A stretch of DNA of 64,000 nt from Longimonas halophila (GTDB lineage Bacteria; Bacteroidota; Rhodothermia; Rhodothermales; Salinibacteraceae): assembly GCF_002554705.1 (NCBI RefSeq), contig NZ_PDEP01000001.1, positions 310,001-374,000 on the forward strand. The letters are read 5' to 3'. Under the pieces are notes generated by a model that worked only from the letters and a program-made list of their open reading frames with translations, searched no databases and was not told where the DNA came from. Both the position numbers and the translations under genes were made by a program. Positions 44,229 through 53,815 of the stretch are shown one piece after another. The stretch's first letter is position 1. Each line of letters starts with the position of its first letter.

Positions 44229-47117
44229 ATGAACTCGTATTGGTATCTGATCGGTCTGCTGGCGCTGCTCTGCAGCGTGGTAGGAACCGAAGCTCAGGCC
44301 CAGAGCGGAACGGGCACCCTCGTCGGAGAAGTGGTTTCCAGCAGCGGAGATGTGCTGCCGGGCGTCAACGTACTCATCCCTGCCGAAAACCAGGGCGCAG
44401 CCACCGATGCGGAGGGCCGATACCGAATTGAGGGACTCTCTCCAGGGTCCTACGAGGTGCAAGCGCAGTTTGTCGGGTTTCGGACAGAAACCACCACCGT
44501 CACCATCGAAGCCGGGCAAGAAACCGTTCAGGACTTCACGATGCGCGAAGACCTCGTACAGATGGACGAGGTCGTGGTAACCGGGCTGGGCCAGAGCGTA
44601 GAGCGGCGCAAGCTCTCTGCGGATGTCGGCGTGATTTCGGCGAATGACATCGAAGAAGCGCCAGTCTCCTCAATCGACCAGCTGCTACAAGGCCGCGTAC
44701 CGGGCTCCTCGATTCGGGCACAGTCGGCCCAGCCGGGGCAGGGTGCGCTCATCAACTTCCGGGGCATTACCAGCGTATTTGGCAGCCAAACGCCTGTCAT
44801 CTACATTGATGGTGTGCGTGTGGACAACAATTCGGGCACCAGCCTCAGCTTCGGCGGCGAATCGACCTCGGCGCTCTCCGACCTGCTCACGAACGACATT
44901 GAGCGCATCGAGATCACCAAAGGCGGTGCCGCCAGCACGCTCTACGGATCCGACGCCGCTAACGGCGTCATCCAGATCTTTACGCGGCGTGGCCAGGAAG
45001 GGGAACCGCGCGTCACGTTCCGGACGGAGCAGGGTGCGGATTTCCCGGTCACGAAGTTCTTTCGCGACACCGGATTCTCGTTTGCCAGTGCGGTCGAAGA
45101 TCCTGATAGCCCCGACTTTGGGCGCGATAGCTTCATTGCCGATGAGATTCTGGACACCGGTTACACGCAGAACTACTACGTCGGCGTATCAGGTGGAAGC
45201 GAATCCGTCACATACAATGTGAGCGGGCGCGCGCAGAATGGGACGGGTGTGCAGCCGAACAACGAGAACACGCTCTACGCGCTGCGTGGCAATGTGCAGA
45301 CTGAGGTAGCCAGTGACTTAAATGTCAGTTTTTCGGGTGCCTACACGCGCTCAAACTTCTCGCGAGTGAATAACGGCACGGCTATCGCCGATCCACTTAC
45401 AGCCTTCGAAGTGGGCGATGCAAAGTTCTTCTCGGGCCAGGGCACGCTCGACGAAGCGCTGGAGCTGTTCCTGCTGCCCACAATTAAAGAAGGCGTAGAC
45501 CGCTTTACGCTTTCGGCGTCGGGCACGTATGCGCCCTCGGACCTCTTTAGTTCGAAGCTGACGGCGGGCATCGACAGCCGCGTGAATGAGCAGCGCCGCC
45601 GCAACCCGTCGGCTGCTGACCCGCTAACTGGAAATGAGGATGGTTTGCTTACACGCTTCGACCGTAACTACAAATCGGTCACGCTCGAATATGTAGGCAC
45701 AGTAAGCTACCCCCGTGAGGGGCGCATTATCTCTGACTTTACGTTCGGTGTGCAGGGTTTCCGGGAAGATATCAGTACTATTCTCGGAGAGGGCGAGACG
45801 CTCATTCCTGGTTCAGAAAACTTCGGCGAAGCGGGAAGTGTCATCGCACAAGAAACGCAAAGTGAGATCTTCAACGGCGGGGTGTTCGTCCGCGAGCAGA
45901 TCGGCATTGATGACCGTGTATTCATCAACGCGGGCCTGCGACTCGACGGCAATAGCTCCTTCGGGGCCAATATTGGCCTGCAAGCGTATCCGAGTTTGGG
46001 CGTAGCCTACACGATCTCTGATGAGCCCTTCTGGGGAGACATGTTTGGGTCAGTCATCACCGAACTGAAGTTGCGCACTGCTTATGGCGAAACGGGTAAG
46101 TTTCCCGAGCCGTTTGCACGCGACTTCTCGTTTCAATCCACAGCCTTCCGAGGTAACGCTGCGCCGCGATTTTTCAACCCGGGCAACGAAGATCTAAGCC
46201 CGGAGCGTACGGCTACGCTCGAAGGGGGATTCGAAGGCGCGTTCTTCGATGATCGCTTTGCCTTGAACCTGACGGTGTATGCCTCACGAACCAGCGCTGC
46301 TCTTTTCGACGTTCCCGAGCCGCCTACCAGTGGGCTGGGCACACAGCTTCGGAATATCGGCGAGATCCAAAACCGCGGCATCGAGATTGATACCGATGCC
46401 ACAATCCTCGCCCGCGATAACGTGCGGTGGGCACTCGGCGCTTCGTACGGCTACGTGAAGAACGAAATCACTGACATGGGCGGCGTGCCCGACTTCAACC
46501 TGAGTACCACCGTAAGTGCGCAGCAGCGCATCAGCGAGGGGGAGCCTGTCGGCGCCTGGCGCGCCGCTACGCCCTTCGATAGCAACGGCGACGGTCTGCC
46601 CGATGCATCGGAGCGGCGCTTCACCGGTTCTACGCCGTACCCGAACCACACTGGCGCATTCACATCGCGCCTCACCATCAACGAAAACATCAGCATCTTT
46701 GCGCTGGCCGACTGGGCTACCGGGGCCGAAGTCTTTGATTGGGGGAGCCACTGGGCCCAGTTCAACGGCCTCGTACGGGCCGAGCGCACCACACAGTACG
46801 ACGAAGACGGCAACGAACTTGGGCTCTTTAGCACCGAAGAAGACGGCGTCTCGCTGCTGCAAAACGGCGATTACCTGAAGATCCGCGAGGTCTCAGTTAG
46901 CTACCGCCTGCCCGACGCGTTCCTCGAACCGCTTAGGCTGTCTTCAGCCTCCGTGTCGCTGGCTGGGCGTAATCTGTTCACGTTTTCACGCCAGGATTTG
47001 GTGGATCCGGAGCTGGCTGGCATTACGAGCGGTGGTGGCCTGCAACTGGGTGGAGCCCAGAGCATCACGCTCTCGCCTCCCCGCCAGGTGCGACTAAGCC
47101 TCGAAGTGACGCTCTAA
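44229..47117 (+). CDS. SusC/RagA-type TonB-dependent outer-membrane transporter
   Basis: This 962-residue transporter starts with a signal peptide (MNSYWYLIGLLALLCSVVGT, cleaved at AQA-QSG). It is followed by a carboxypeptidase-like beta domain (GTLVGEVVSSSGDVLPGVNV), a plug (SIDQLLQGRVPGSSIRAQSA, GGAASTLYGSDAANGVIQIF) and a 22-strand-type barrel ending RQVRLSLEVTL. SusC works with a SusD lipoprotein lid to import glycans or peptides. The paired SusD gene follows 89 bases later. The substrate cannot be read from sequence; no glycoside hydrolase or sensor is adjacent, so it is not a full polysaccharide utilisation locus. Confidence 0.95.
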   Translation: MNSYWYLIGLLALLCSVVGTEAQAQSGTGTLVGEVVSSSGDVLPGVNVLIPAENQGAATDAEGRYRIEGLSPGSYEVQAQFVGFRTETTTVTIEAGQETVQDFTMREDLVQMDEVVVTGLGQSVERRKLSADVGVISANDIEEAPVSSIDQLLQGRVPGSSIRAQSAQPGQGALINFRGITSVFGSQTPVIYIDGVRVDNNSGTSLSFGGESTSALSDLLTNDIERIEITKGGAASTLYGSDAANGVIQIFTRRGQEGEPRVTFRTEQGADFPVTKFFRDTGFSFASAVEDPDSPDFGRDSFIADEILDTGYTQNYYVGVSGGSESVTYNVSGRAQNGTGVQPNNENTLYALRGNVQTEVASDLNVSFSGAYTRSNFSRVNNGTAIADPLTAFEVGDAKFFSGQGTLDEALELFLLPTIKEGVDRFTLSASGTYAPSDLFSSKLTAGIDSRVNEQRRRNPSAADPLTGNEDGLLTRFDRNYKSVTLEYVGTVSYPREGRIISDFTFGVQGFREDISTILGEGETLIPGSENFGEAGSVIAQETQSEIFNGGVFVREQIGIDDRVFINAGLRLDGNSSFGANIGLQAYPSLGVAYTISDEPFWGDMFGSVITELKLRTAYGETGKFPEPFARDFSFQSTAFRGNAAPRFFNPGNEDLSPERTATLEGGFEGAFFDDRFALNLTVYASRTSAALFDVPEPPTSGLGTQLRNIGEIQNRGIEIDTDATILARDNVRWALGASYGYVKNEITDMGGVPDFNLSTTVSAQQRISEGEPVGAWRAATPFDSNGDGLPDASERRFTGSTPYPNHTGAFTSRLTINENISIFALADWATGAEVFDWGSHWAQFNGLVRAERTTQYDEDGNELGLFSTEEDGVSLLQNGDYLKIREVSVSYRLPDAFLEPLRLSSASVSLAGRNLFTFSRQDLVDPELAGITSGGGLQLGGAQSITLSPPRQVRLSLEVTL

Positions 47118-47206
47118 TCGCGTGCGGTTTCGTCTGATGTGCGCCGGGTCTACGGCGGCCCGGCGCATTGGTGCTCTCTTGCTTATGCAATCCCCTCGTA
47201 CTGCTT

Positions 47207-48727
47207 ATGTTGACCTCGAACCACTCACTCGCATCCCTGGCTCTGATTATGCTCCTTGTAGGGTTTGGCCTGACCGCTGCCGGATGCGATTTCCTTGACC
47301 CGACCGAAGTCGAAAACCCACAGGCCACCGAAGACGACCTCGAAGGCACGCCCGAACTGGTGCGCGTCTTCCTGCCCGGGCTTGAAGCCCAGTTCGCCCG
47401 TGCCTTGGGTAGCACCGTCGTGACCATCGAAATTGCCTCCGACAACTACTCCATCAATGGCACCGGGCTGGGCGGCACCGCGATGGACTTCCCCGAGCGC
47501 ATTACGCCCACTACTTTTGTCATCAACAACCGCAACGCTGACACCGGCAGCTACTGGAACCTGCAAGAGCTGCGGGCACTGGCCGACTATGTGCTCGAAG
47601 AGGTACGTCCAACAGATGAAGACGCCACTGACGCCGACATTGCTGCGGTTCATTATTACCGAGGTATGGCTTTGCTAATGCAGGCAGAAAATTATTCTGC
47701 CGTACCGCTTGTTGAGGAGGCTACTCCAAGTCCTTCGGGTACGCTTTATGAAGAAGCCGAAGCCGATTTCCAAGAGGCCCTTGCTCTAAGTAGCAGCGGC
47801 GTGTTCGCGCTTCGCGTCGAAGCTGCCCTCGCACGCCTTTATCGGGGACAAGGCAACGCTTCTGAGGCTGCTGCACGCGCTCGGGTGGTGCTCAACAGCG
47901 ATCCGGCGTTCCTCTTTGCCCAGAGCTTCGACGATCAGAATCTGGTGAATGCGCCGCACACGTACCTGGTTACACGTGCGCTAAAAGAGATGCAGCCGCT
48001 CCCGCGCCTCGACTTCTTGGATCCGAAGTATACCACAAGAGGCGATGGCATTGTGGTAGCCAAAGCGGAAGAGATGCATCTGATCTTGGCCGAAGCCGCA
48101 CTCGTTCAGGGAAGCCCCGAAACGGCCCGCAACCACCTGCGCGACGTGCTCACACTCATCGAAGAAAACGAAAACCGCGAGCTGACCATCTTTGAGGATG
48201 AGGATCCTCGCTTTGATAATAATCTGAATCCACGCCCTCGGACGTCCGACATCAAGATTGCGTTTGAGCCTGGTGCACCATTTGTAGAGGGCCTCGTGCT
48301 TGATCGCCCTGGCACCGTCGAAACGCCGTCCGTGTCGGCAACCTCGATCACTGAAGACGATATCGACGCAGCCAGTGGCGATGAACTGGTGCGCCTGCTC
48401 TATCAGATGCGCCAGGAGGTGCTTTTTCTGGAGGGCCGTCGCCTGCACGACCTGGGTCTGCGCCTGCCTATGATGCTGCCCGAGCTGGAGCAGAACTCGA
48501 ATATTTCGCGGGGTGACCTGGGTACGGAAACCATCATCCCATCCTACATCCCGCCCGCCAACGAGATGGATCTCTACACGCCTGTCGAGATCTACGAGGA
48601 GCAGGAAGATGAAGACGGAAATACGATCTTTGTCACCATCGAGGACGAGATCACGATGCTGCACGACATGAACCGCATTCTGGCCGAGGAGCGCGGCCTC
48701 GTCATGCAGAACCCGCGCCTGCCGTGA
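47207..48727 (+). CDS. SusD/RagB-type nutrient-binding lipoprotein
   Basis: This 506-residue surface lipoprotein, with lipobox LTAAGC (LIMLLVGFGLTAAGCDFLDP), forms the lid of the SusC transporter. Helical TPR-like repeats are visible in VHYYRGMALLMQAENYSAVP, EEAEADFQEALALSSSGVFA, and EEMHLILAEAALVQGSPETA. The C-terminus has LLYQMRQEVLFLEGRRLHDL, a usual SusD segment. A strong terminator follows. It pairs with the upstream SusC. Confidence 0.93.
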   Translation: MLTSNHSLASLALIMLLVGFGLTAAGCDFLDPTEVENPQATEDDLEGTPELVRVFLPGLEAQFARALGSTVVTIEIASDNYSINGTGLGGTAMDFPERITPTTFVINNRNADTGSYWNLQELRALADYVLEEVRPTDEDATDADIAAVHYYRGMALLMQAENYSAVPLVEEATPSPSGTLYEEAEADFQEALALSSSGVFALRVEAALARLYRGQGNASEAAARARVVLNSDPAFLFAQSFDDQNLVNAPHTYLVTRALKEMQPLPRLDFLDPKYTTRGDGIVVAKAEEMHLILAEAALVQGSPETARNHLRDVLTLIEENENRELTIFEDEDPRFDNNLNPRPRTSDIKIAFEPGAPFVEGLVLDRPGTVETPSVSATSITEDDIDAASGDELVRLLYQMRQEVLFLEGRRLHDLGLRLPMMLPELEQNSNISRGDLGTETIIPSYIPPANEMDLYTPVEIYEEQEDEDGNTIFVTIEDEITMLHDMNRILAEERGLVMQNPRLP

Positions 48728-48760
48728 TGAACCCCGGTGCGGCCTCATCGCTCAACCTTC

Positions 48761-48796
48761 AGCGCCCGTTTCTATCACCGAAGCGGGCGCTTTTTT
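48761..48796 (+). terminator. Strong intrinsic terminator after the SusC/SusD pair
   Basis: AGCGCCCG (48761-48768) pairs with CGGGCGCT (48784-48791), followed by a run of six T. It closes the SusC-SusD unit. Confidence 0.88.
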
Positions 48797-48949
48797 GTGA
48801 CGCAGTCATCCCGAGCGTAGCCGAGGGATCTCTTTTTTTCTTGGATAGATACGCAGGAGCGGCGTCCTCCCCTACGCATCCCCCTACCCCCGCTGTGCGT
48901 AGCCAAAAGCACATGCTGCGTCGTTCCGTGATAGTTGCTGCACGTGCCT

Positions 48950-49549
48950 ATGCTACGTCGCACCCCCGACACGCTGCACCCCGTCATCTACTTCCCAGAG
49001 GAGACCCCGTCGCCTGTCGTGGACCTCACCGAAACGTACGACCGTGAGCAACTGCGGGCCATGACGTGGGCCATTGGACGCTACAACGAGGTGCGCACGC
49101 AGGCCATGTACAGCACTCCGCAATACGATGCCGCGCGCCGCGTGCACATGGGCATCGACATCTGGGCGCCCGCGGGCACACCGGTACATGCCTGTGCCAA
49201 GGGTGTGATTGCCGACTGCGCGTATCACGACGAGCCCGGCAACTACGGCGGCACGGTCATCACCCGCCACGACACCCTGGCCGATGCACCGCTCTGGATC
49301 TTGCACGGTCACCTTGCGCGCCAGAGTGCAATGCAGCACACGCCCGGTGATGCGATTGACGCAGGCGCAATCATCGGCGCGCTTGGCGATGCGCATGAAA
49401 ACGGCGGGTGGGTGCCGCACCTGCATATCCAACTGGCATGGCACGCCCCCAAGCAGGCCGACTACCCCGGTGTGGTGCGCCTTGATGAGCGCGCCGCGGC
49501 GGTACAGCGCTACCCCGATCCACGCTGGGTGCTGGGCCCGGTGTACTGA
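48950..49549 (+). CDS. M23-family metallopeptidase (LytM-like)
   Basis: The protein has 199 residues. Zinc ligands lie in VHMGIDIWAPAGTPVHA (H-x3-D) and PHLHIQLAWH (H-x-H); ILHGHLAR also belongs to the domain. M23 enzymes cut peptidoglycan cross-links. No signal peptide is visible from ATG 48950, which is odd for a cell-wall enzyme. It may act in the cytoplasm on other peptides, or the true start may differ. The C-terminal YPGVVRLDERAAAVQRYPDP is an extension I do not recognise. Confidence 0.82.
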   Translation: MLRRTPDTLHPVIYFPEETPSPVVDLTETYDREQLRAMTWAIGRYNEVRTQAMYSTPQYDAARRVHMGIDIWAPAGTPVHACAKGVIADCAYHDEPGNYGGTVITRHDTLADAPLWILHGHLARQSAMQHTPGDAIDAGAIIGALGDAHENGGWVPHLHIQLAWHAPKQADYPGVVRLDERAAAVQRYPDPRWVLGPVY

Positions 49550-49674
49550 CGGAAAAAACTCCGCATCCTCCCGAAATTACCCGGCTTCGGGAAAACCTTC
49601 CTGAAATCTGCACGTTTACGAAACCAACTTTCTTCACGTAACCTCACGCCTGCTTTCGGCAACGCAATGCACCC

Positions 49675-50004
49675 ATGATTCAATTGGATGACGACGGAAC
49701 CACAGTAACCCTTGATCTGCACGGGCTTACCGTTGACGAGGCCCTGGCCGTCACGCGGCGCACCCTCGATCTGGCCGAAGCGCGCGGTCGGGTTACGCTG
49801 AAAGTGATTCATGGGCATTCGACCTCGGGCACACCGGGGCAGCGGACCATCAAAACCGCGCTGTATAATGCGCTCGAACAAGGGTTTTTGCAGCGTTACC
49901 AGTCGAATCATCACCGGCAACAGGGGGCGCTCATTCTGTCGCTGGGCGTGGCGCAGACGAATACCGCCGAGCGGATTCGTTCTACTGAGGTCTGGCCGCC
50001 CTGA
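49675..50004 (+). CDS. Smr-domain protein
   Basis: This 109-residue stand-alone Smr domain starts TVTLDLHGLTVDEALAVTRR and carries VIHGHSTSGTPGQRTIKTAL, where the HGxG-type loop is found. Smr domains nick or bind branched DNA or cleave RNA at stalled ribosomes. Here it is not fused to MutS2. It lies between an M23 peptidase and a transglycosylase gene with no clear link to either. Confidence 0.85.
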   Translation: MIQLDDDGTTVTLDLHGLTVDEALAVTRRTLDLAEARGRVTLKVIHGHSTSGTPGQRTIKTALYNALEQGFLQRYQSNHHRQQGALILSLGVAQTNTAERIRSTEVWPP

Positions 50005-50169
50005 GGCGGACCGCTTTTTGCAGTAGTGTACCATGCCTTACGGCTGTCCGCTGATCGATTCTCTTACACAAAACGTCTGTTTGCACAGAATAGCATTGCA
50101 GTCGTGCGTTCCCGTTTGTTACGTTGTAAGTGGCGCACGGTCTTTCCATGTAGTTTAGCCAGTCGTCCT

Positions 50170-51993
50170 ATGTTTGCTCGATTTCGCACGTCACACCGGT
50201 CTGATTCGTCCATCTCACATCGCCAGCGCTGGGGGAGCGTGCTTGTCGTGCTGTTTTTGGTTGGGCTGGTGGGCATGGGGCAGTGGACGGCCCTGGGGCA
50301 TCAGGTGTTGAGTCGCGTACCGCTGTTGCGCAGCGTAACCGCCGCGCCCGACACGACCACGCAGGTCATGAATCCAGCCGCCTTCACCGTGGGGAACCAT
50401 CCCAATCACCCCGATGCGCGCTACCCGTCGTACCTGCTACCCAGCGTGTTCGCGGGCGAGCAGGAGAGCACCCTGAGTGAGTTCCATCGCATTCTGGATC
50501 TGTACACGAAGCGTCAGGGCGTTGACGATAACTTTACCATCCGCGTGTTCGACAGCGAGACGTATGAGGTGCTTGGCGTGTACAGCGTAGATCACCTGCG
50601 CGAGCAGTGGCAGGCGGGTGCGGAGATGGACTGGGCACAGGTCGATAGCGAACGCCGCCGCCTCACACGCCGCATGGTCGACTACCATGAGGACCAGGGC
50701 CACCCGCGTGAGGACATTGCCGTGCGGTGGGGACGCGCCAATCAGTTGCAGGAAGCGTACGAGCGCGACCGTCCGTTTGCTGAATACGAGATCCGCCTTG
50801 CGCAGTATCTCGACATGAGCCTGCTGCCGACTATGCTGGGCGTGGTGGAAACCTTCAACCAGGACGACCTGGTGTCCACCGCAGGCGCACGCAGCCGCTA
50901 CCAGATGATGCCGTATGTCTTAGAGCGCTTTGGGGTGAACACGTATGCCCTGCGTACCGAGAACGGCCCCACGGTGCAGGTGCGCGAGGAGCAGCACCCG
51001 CTCATGGCCATGGAACCGGCCTTCACGCTCATGCGAGGCTACATCAACGCGGTCGGGCACGAGCTGCCGGGTCTTTCGGCGTACCACACGGGGCCGCGCA
51101 ACATCTTTCATGTCTACCGTACGTTTCTGATGAACGAAAGCCGCAGCCTTACGCGCTCCACCAGTGTGGTGGATGCGTTTGTCTGGGGCCTCACCGATGG
51201 GTTCGACGCCGTGAGCGAGGAATCGACCTTCAAAACGCGATCGCGTGGCTACATTCCCGCCGTCATGGGCGCCATGCGTGCGTATAACCCCAACATCATC
51301 GACCCGTCACAGACCCAGCGAGCTGCACGTGTCGAACTGGCGGCTGGCACACGCACCACGCTCGCCGACCTGCTGGGGGCGCTGGCCGACGAACGTCTAA
51401 ACTGGGGCCCTAACACGTACTCGATGTCGATGTACGAGCGGTTTCGGCACCTGAATCCGCACATCGATCTGCCCGCTGCCGACGGTGATGGCATCCCGCA
51501 GGGCGGCAACATCGTGCTTACCTCCGCTTCCGGGGGCGATCCGGTGCGCTTCTTCGTCCCGTTGGGCGGGCCCGAACTGCTTGAAACCAGCCGTCGCGTT
51601 CAGTTGGATGCAGAAGCTACGTTCATCTTCGATGAGAACACCTACACGCGCCCCCGCAACGGCACCCGCACCGCAGCCGATGAGGCCTACGCTCAACTCG
51701 TTGATCGTATCGGACAGTTTGGGTTTACCGATCAAAACCGCGAGCAACTGATTACCCTTCGTGACCGGTTTCGGACGCTGGCAGAAGAGAATCCGTCGCA
51801 CTACCGAACGATGCAGCTGCGTATCATCGAGACGCACTGGCGCGTGTGGGGCGCGTCGTACTGGCACGAGATGGAGCGGACAGCCACCGCCGCTACGGAG
51901 CTCACGCGAATTACGCCACAGGCGCTGCATCCATTCGATATTGAAGATCGACCGCCCACGACGCTTCCAGCAGGCCCAGCCCCTGAGAACTGA
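50170..51993 (+). CDS. Lytic transglycosylase-like (SLT) protein
   Basis: The protein has 607 residues. A single N-terminal membrane segment (SVLVVLFLVGLVGMGQWTAL) anchors it to the inner membrane or is a signal. The SLT-type domain near residues 220-320 has LLPTMLGVVETFNQDDLVST with the probable catalytic Glu, then AGARSRYQMMPYVLERFGV, and later LSAYHTGPRNI, equivalent to the usual A-Y-N-x-G-P. The remaining ~280 residues are of unknown type, helical near the C-terminus. It would cut glycan strands in the periplasm. ATG 50170 was chosen; the upstream in-frame extension is unlike protein. Confidence 0.78.
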   Translation: MFARFRTSHRSDSSISHRQRWGSVLVVLFLVGLVGMGQWTALGHQVLSRVPLLRSVTAAPDTTTQVMNPAAFTVGNHPNHPDARYPSYLLPSVFAGEQESTLSEFHRILDLYTKRQGVDDNFTIRVFDSETYEVLGVYSVDHLREQWQAGAEMDWAQVDSERRRLTRRMVDYHEDQGHPREDIAVRWGRANQLQEAYERDRPFAEYEIRLAQYLDMSLLPTMLGVVETFNQDDLVSTAGARSRYQMMPYVLERFGVNTYALRTENGPTVQVREEQHPLMAMEPAFTLMRGYINAVGHELPGLSAYHTGPRNIFHVYRTFLMNESRSLTRSTSVVDAFVWGLTDGFDAVSEESTFKTRSRGYIPAVMGAMRAYNPNIIDPSQTQRAARVELAAGTRTTLADLLGALADERLNWGPNTYSMSMYERFRHLNPHIDLPAADGDGIPQGGNIVLTSASGGDPVRFFVPLGGPELLETSRRVQLDAEATFIFDENTYTRPRNGTRTAADEAYAQLVDRIGQFGFTDQNREQLITLRDRFRTLAEENPSHYRTMQLRIIETHWRVWGASYWHEMERTATAATELTRITPQALHPFDIEDRPPTTLPAGPAPEN

Positions 51994-52100
51994 GCTGTGC
52001 CAGGACACGAGCCGAGGTTGTCGCATATTGCATAAAACGTGCGCCGTATACGGTTGTAGAGACCACACACCGTTTCTCTACTAACCTGCATGCACGCCTT

Positions 52101-52901
52101 ATGCCTACCACGCCGTATGCGCGGCCTTACGAAACCGGCTGGTCATCGCCCCAGCGTCCGGCAGCCCAGGCATTTTGGAACTGGCACGACGCGCTGGCTG
52201 CAGCGCCCGAGTTTCCCGACGCGCAGATTCAGGCAGCGTACGAGCAGGCACAAGCTGGGGAGCCGCTTCGAATGGTCCCGCACGAGGTGAGCACCGCCGC
52301 GTACGACGCCTGCGCCCGTCACAACCTGAACCGCGACTACCTGGCGGCACAGGTACGCGCCCTTCCCCAGCACCAGCCGCCGGTCCGATTCGACACCGGC
52401 GCTGATCTGGAGCGCTTCGTAGACCGCTGGGTCGTATCGCATGGACGCCTGCTGGCGGGGCTGGTGCCAGGCATGAAGCGGCTCAAGCGCGCAACCGATC
52501 ATCTGAGCCGCGGCTTCTTCTACACAGCGACCGTAGTCCATCTCCCCGCGCACCTGGAGGCGAACCGCCTCTACCTGCCGCACGACGACCTGCGCCACGA
52601 AGACCTGTCGCTGCATGCGCTCCGCCAGGGCACGGCTACCGAGCCGGCGCGCAAGGTGCTGTGGAAGCAGATGATCCGCGCCCGCGATGCCTTAGCCCGA
52701 GGCCACACCGCCCTCACCCGACTGACGTGGCGGGCCAAGTGGCGCCTCAAGTTCTGGTGGATTGGTGCGCTGGAGCTACTCAACGAGGTGGAGCGCCGCG
52801 ACTTCGACGTGTGGAGTGCGCCCATCACCCTCAACCGCTGGCGCACCGCCCAGGTGTATCTGCAAACATACATCGGACGCGCAACGGCCCGGATGTCGTG
52901 A
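52101..52901 (+). CDS. Divergent squalene/phytoene-synthase-like protein, probably non-catalytic
   Basis: This 266-residue protein has the second half of a squalene/phytoene-synthase pattern: LSRGFFYTATVVHLPAHLEA, then NRLYLPHDDLRHEDLSLHAL, the usual N-x-x-x-D-x-x-E-D-x-x-x-G-R-x-Y-L-P site. Here the Asp residues that bind Mg-diphosphate are replaced by other residues (VVHLPAHLEAN). The first Asp-rich motif is also not evident. The C-terminus (WWIGALELLNEVERRDFDVW) keeps the usual helical end. It seems to be a pseudoenzyme or an enzyme with a changed reaction. It is 210 bases upstream of brxA on the same strand; linkage to BREX is uncertain. Confidence 0.65.
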   Translation: MPTTPYARPYETGWSSPQRPAAQAFWNWHDALAAAPEFPDAQIQAAYEQAQAGEPLRMVPHEVSTAAYDACARHNLNRDYLAAQVRALPQHQPPVRFDTGADLERFVDRWVVSHGRLLAGLVPGMKRLKRATDHLSRGFFYTATVVHLPAHLEANRLYLPHDDLRHEDLSLHALRQGTATEPARKVLWKQMIRARDALARGHTALTRLTWRAKWRLKFWWIGALELLNEVERRDFDVWSAPITLNRWRTAQVYLQTYIGRATARMS

Positions 52902-53111
52902 CGTGTTCTGGGGAGTCTTCCGAGGTGGCCCGGACACACATTGTCCGGCGCTCTGAAGGGGCTGTTTACAGATCGGCACCCACGGGATATACCAGGTGTA
53001 GAGAGAATCCCGATCAAACTGGTATGTGAATTTAGCGGATGCCAGAATCCTGCAAGGTCAGCCGTGTAAAAGTACTTCCTATCGTACCTCCTACGAGCGT
53101 ATCGCTGTGCC

Positions 53112-53735
53112 ATGCCGTATCGTACGACGTTTGCCGCTGGAACGCTTCTCCACGACGAGGTGCGTTGCGTACTCCGCGCGGCAGGATCAGATGGGTCGCT
53201 TGACGACGTGTCGCCCGAGGTGCTGGATATCAACTCGGCAGCCGGGCGCGAACGGCGCTTTCTGGAAGTGAAACGTCGGCTCCAGAACGTAGAGCAGCGC
53301 ATCTGGGCCGACCTGCTTACGCTGTCTCCGGCCGAGCAGCGTGTTGTGCTCTACTACGTGTGCATGAAGACCTACGCATTGGTGCGCGACATCCACATGA
53401 ATGCAGTGCTTCCGGCGTGGCGGTCCATCGCGCAATCGCTTGGCGCCGTTGACATCCAGCGCGTGTTGGATACGCAAGCCGACAACCATCCGGAAATCGA
53501 CGACTGGAGCCCCGAGACGCACGACAAAATTCAGCAAGTTGTGCGGCGCATGTTGAGCGACGTGGGGCTGCTTCAGGGGGGGCAGCTTCAGCGCATCCGA
53601 CTTCCGTACGCGTTCTGGGCACGGTTCGCCCGTGTGGGAGATGTCTGGTTTCTGGAGGCGATGTTGTTAAATAAAGAGGAGCGTGCTGCTGCGATCAACG
53701 CTGCGCGGATGTCGGGGAACGCTTCCGTCGGCTAA
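53112..53735 (+). CDS. brxA: BrxA (BREX, DUF1819)
   Basis: This 207-residue protein is the first gene of a type 1 BREX cluster. BREX blocks phage replication and marks self DNA by methylation; BrxA is a small, helical, DNA-binding-type protein of unclear job. The sequence YRTTFAAGTLLHDEVRCVLR, then RRFLEVKRRLQNVEQRIWAD and YYVCMKTYALVRDIHMNAVL, matches the family. The start is ATG 53112. brxB follows 80 bases later. No BrxR-type WYL regulator lies directly upstream, only a squalene-synthase-like gene. Confidence 0.9.
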   Translation: MPYRTTFAAGTLLHDEVRCVLRAAGSDGSLDDVSPEVLDINSAAGRERRFLEVKRRLQNVEQRIWADLLTLSPAEQRVVLYYVCMKTYALVRDIHMNAVLPAWRSIAQSLGAVDIQRVLDTQADNHPEIDDWSPETHDKIQQVVRRMLSDVGLLQGGQLQRIRLPYAFWARFARVGDVWFLEAMLLNKEERAAAINAARMSGNASVG

Positions 53736-53815
53736 GCGCCTGAACAGCACGATCGCTACAACCCCATACGAAATCGCACCACCCGGTCTGTTTTCTGTCT
53801 CGCTCGATATCTTAC

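Noticed and set aside
48800..48900. Possible REP repeat after the SusD terminator
   Set aside because: Only one arm (TCATCCCGAG-type) is visible; no second arm, so not listed as a feature.
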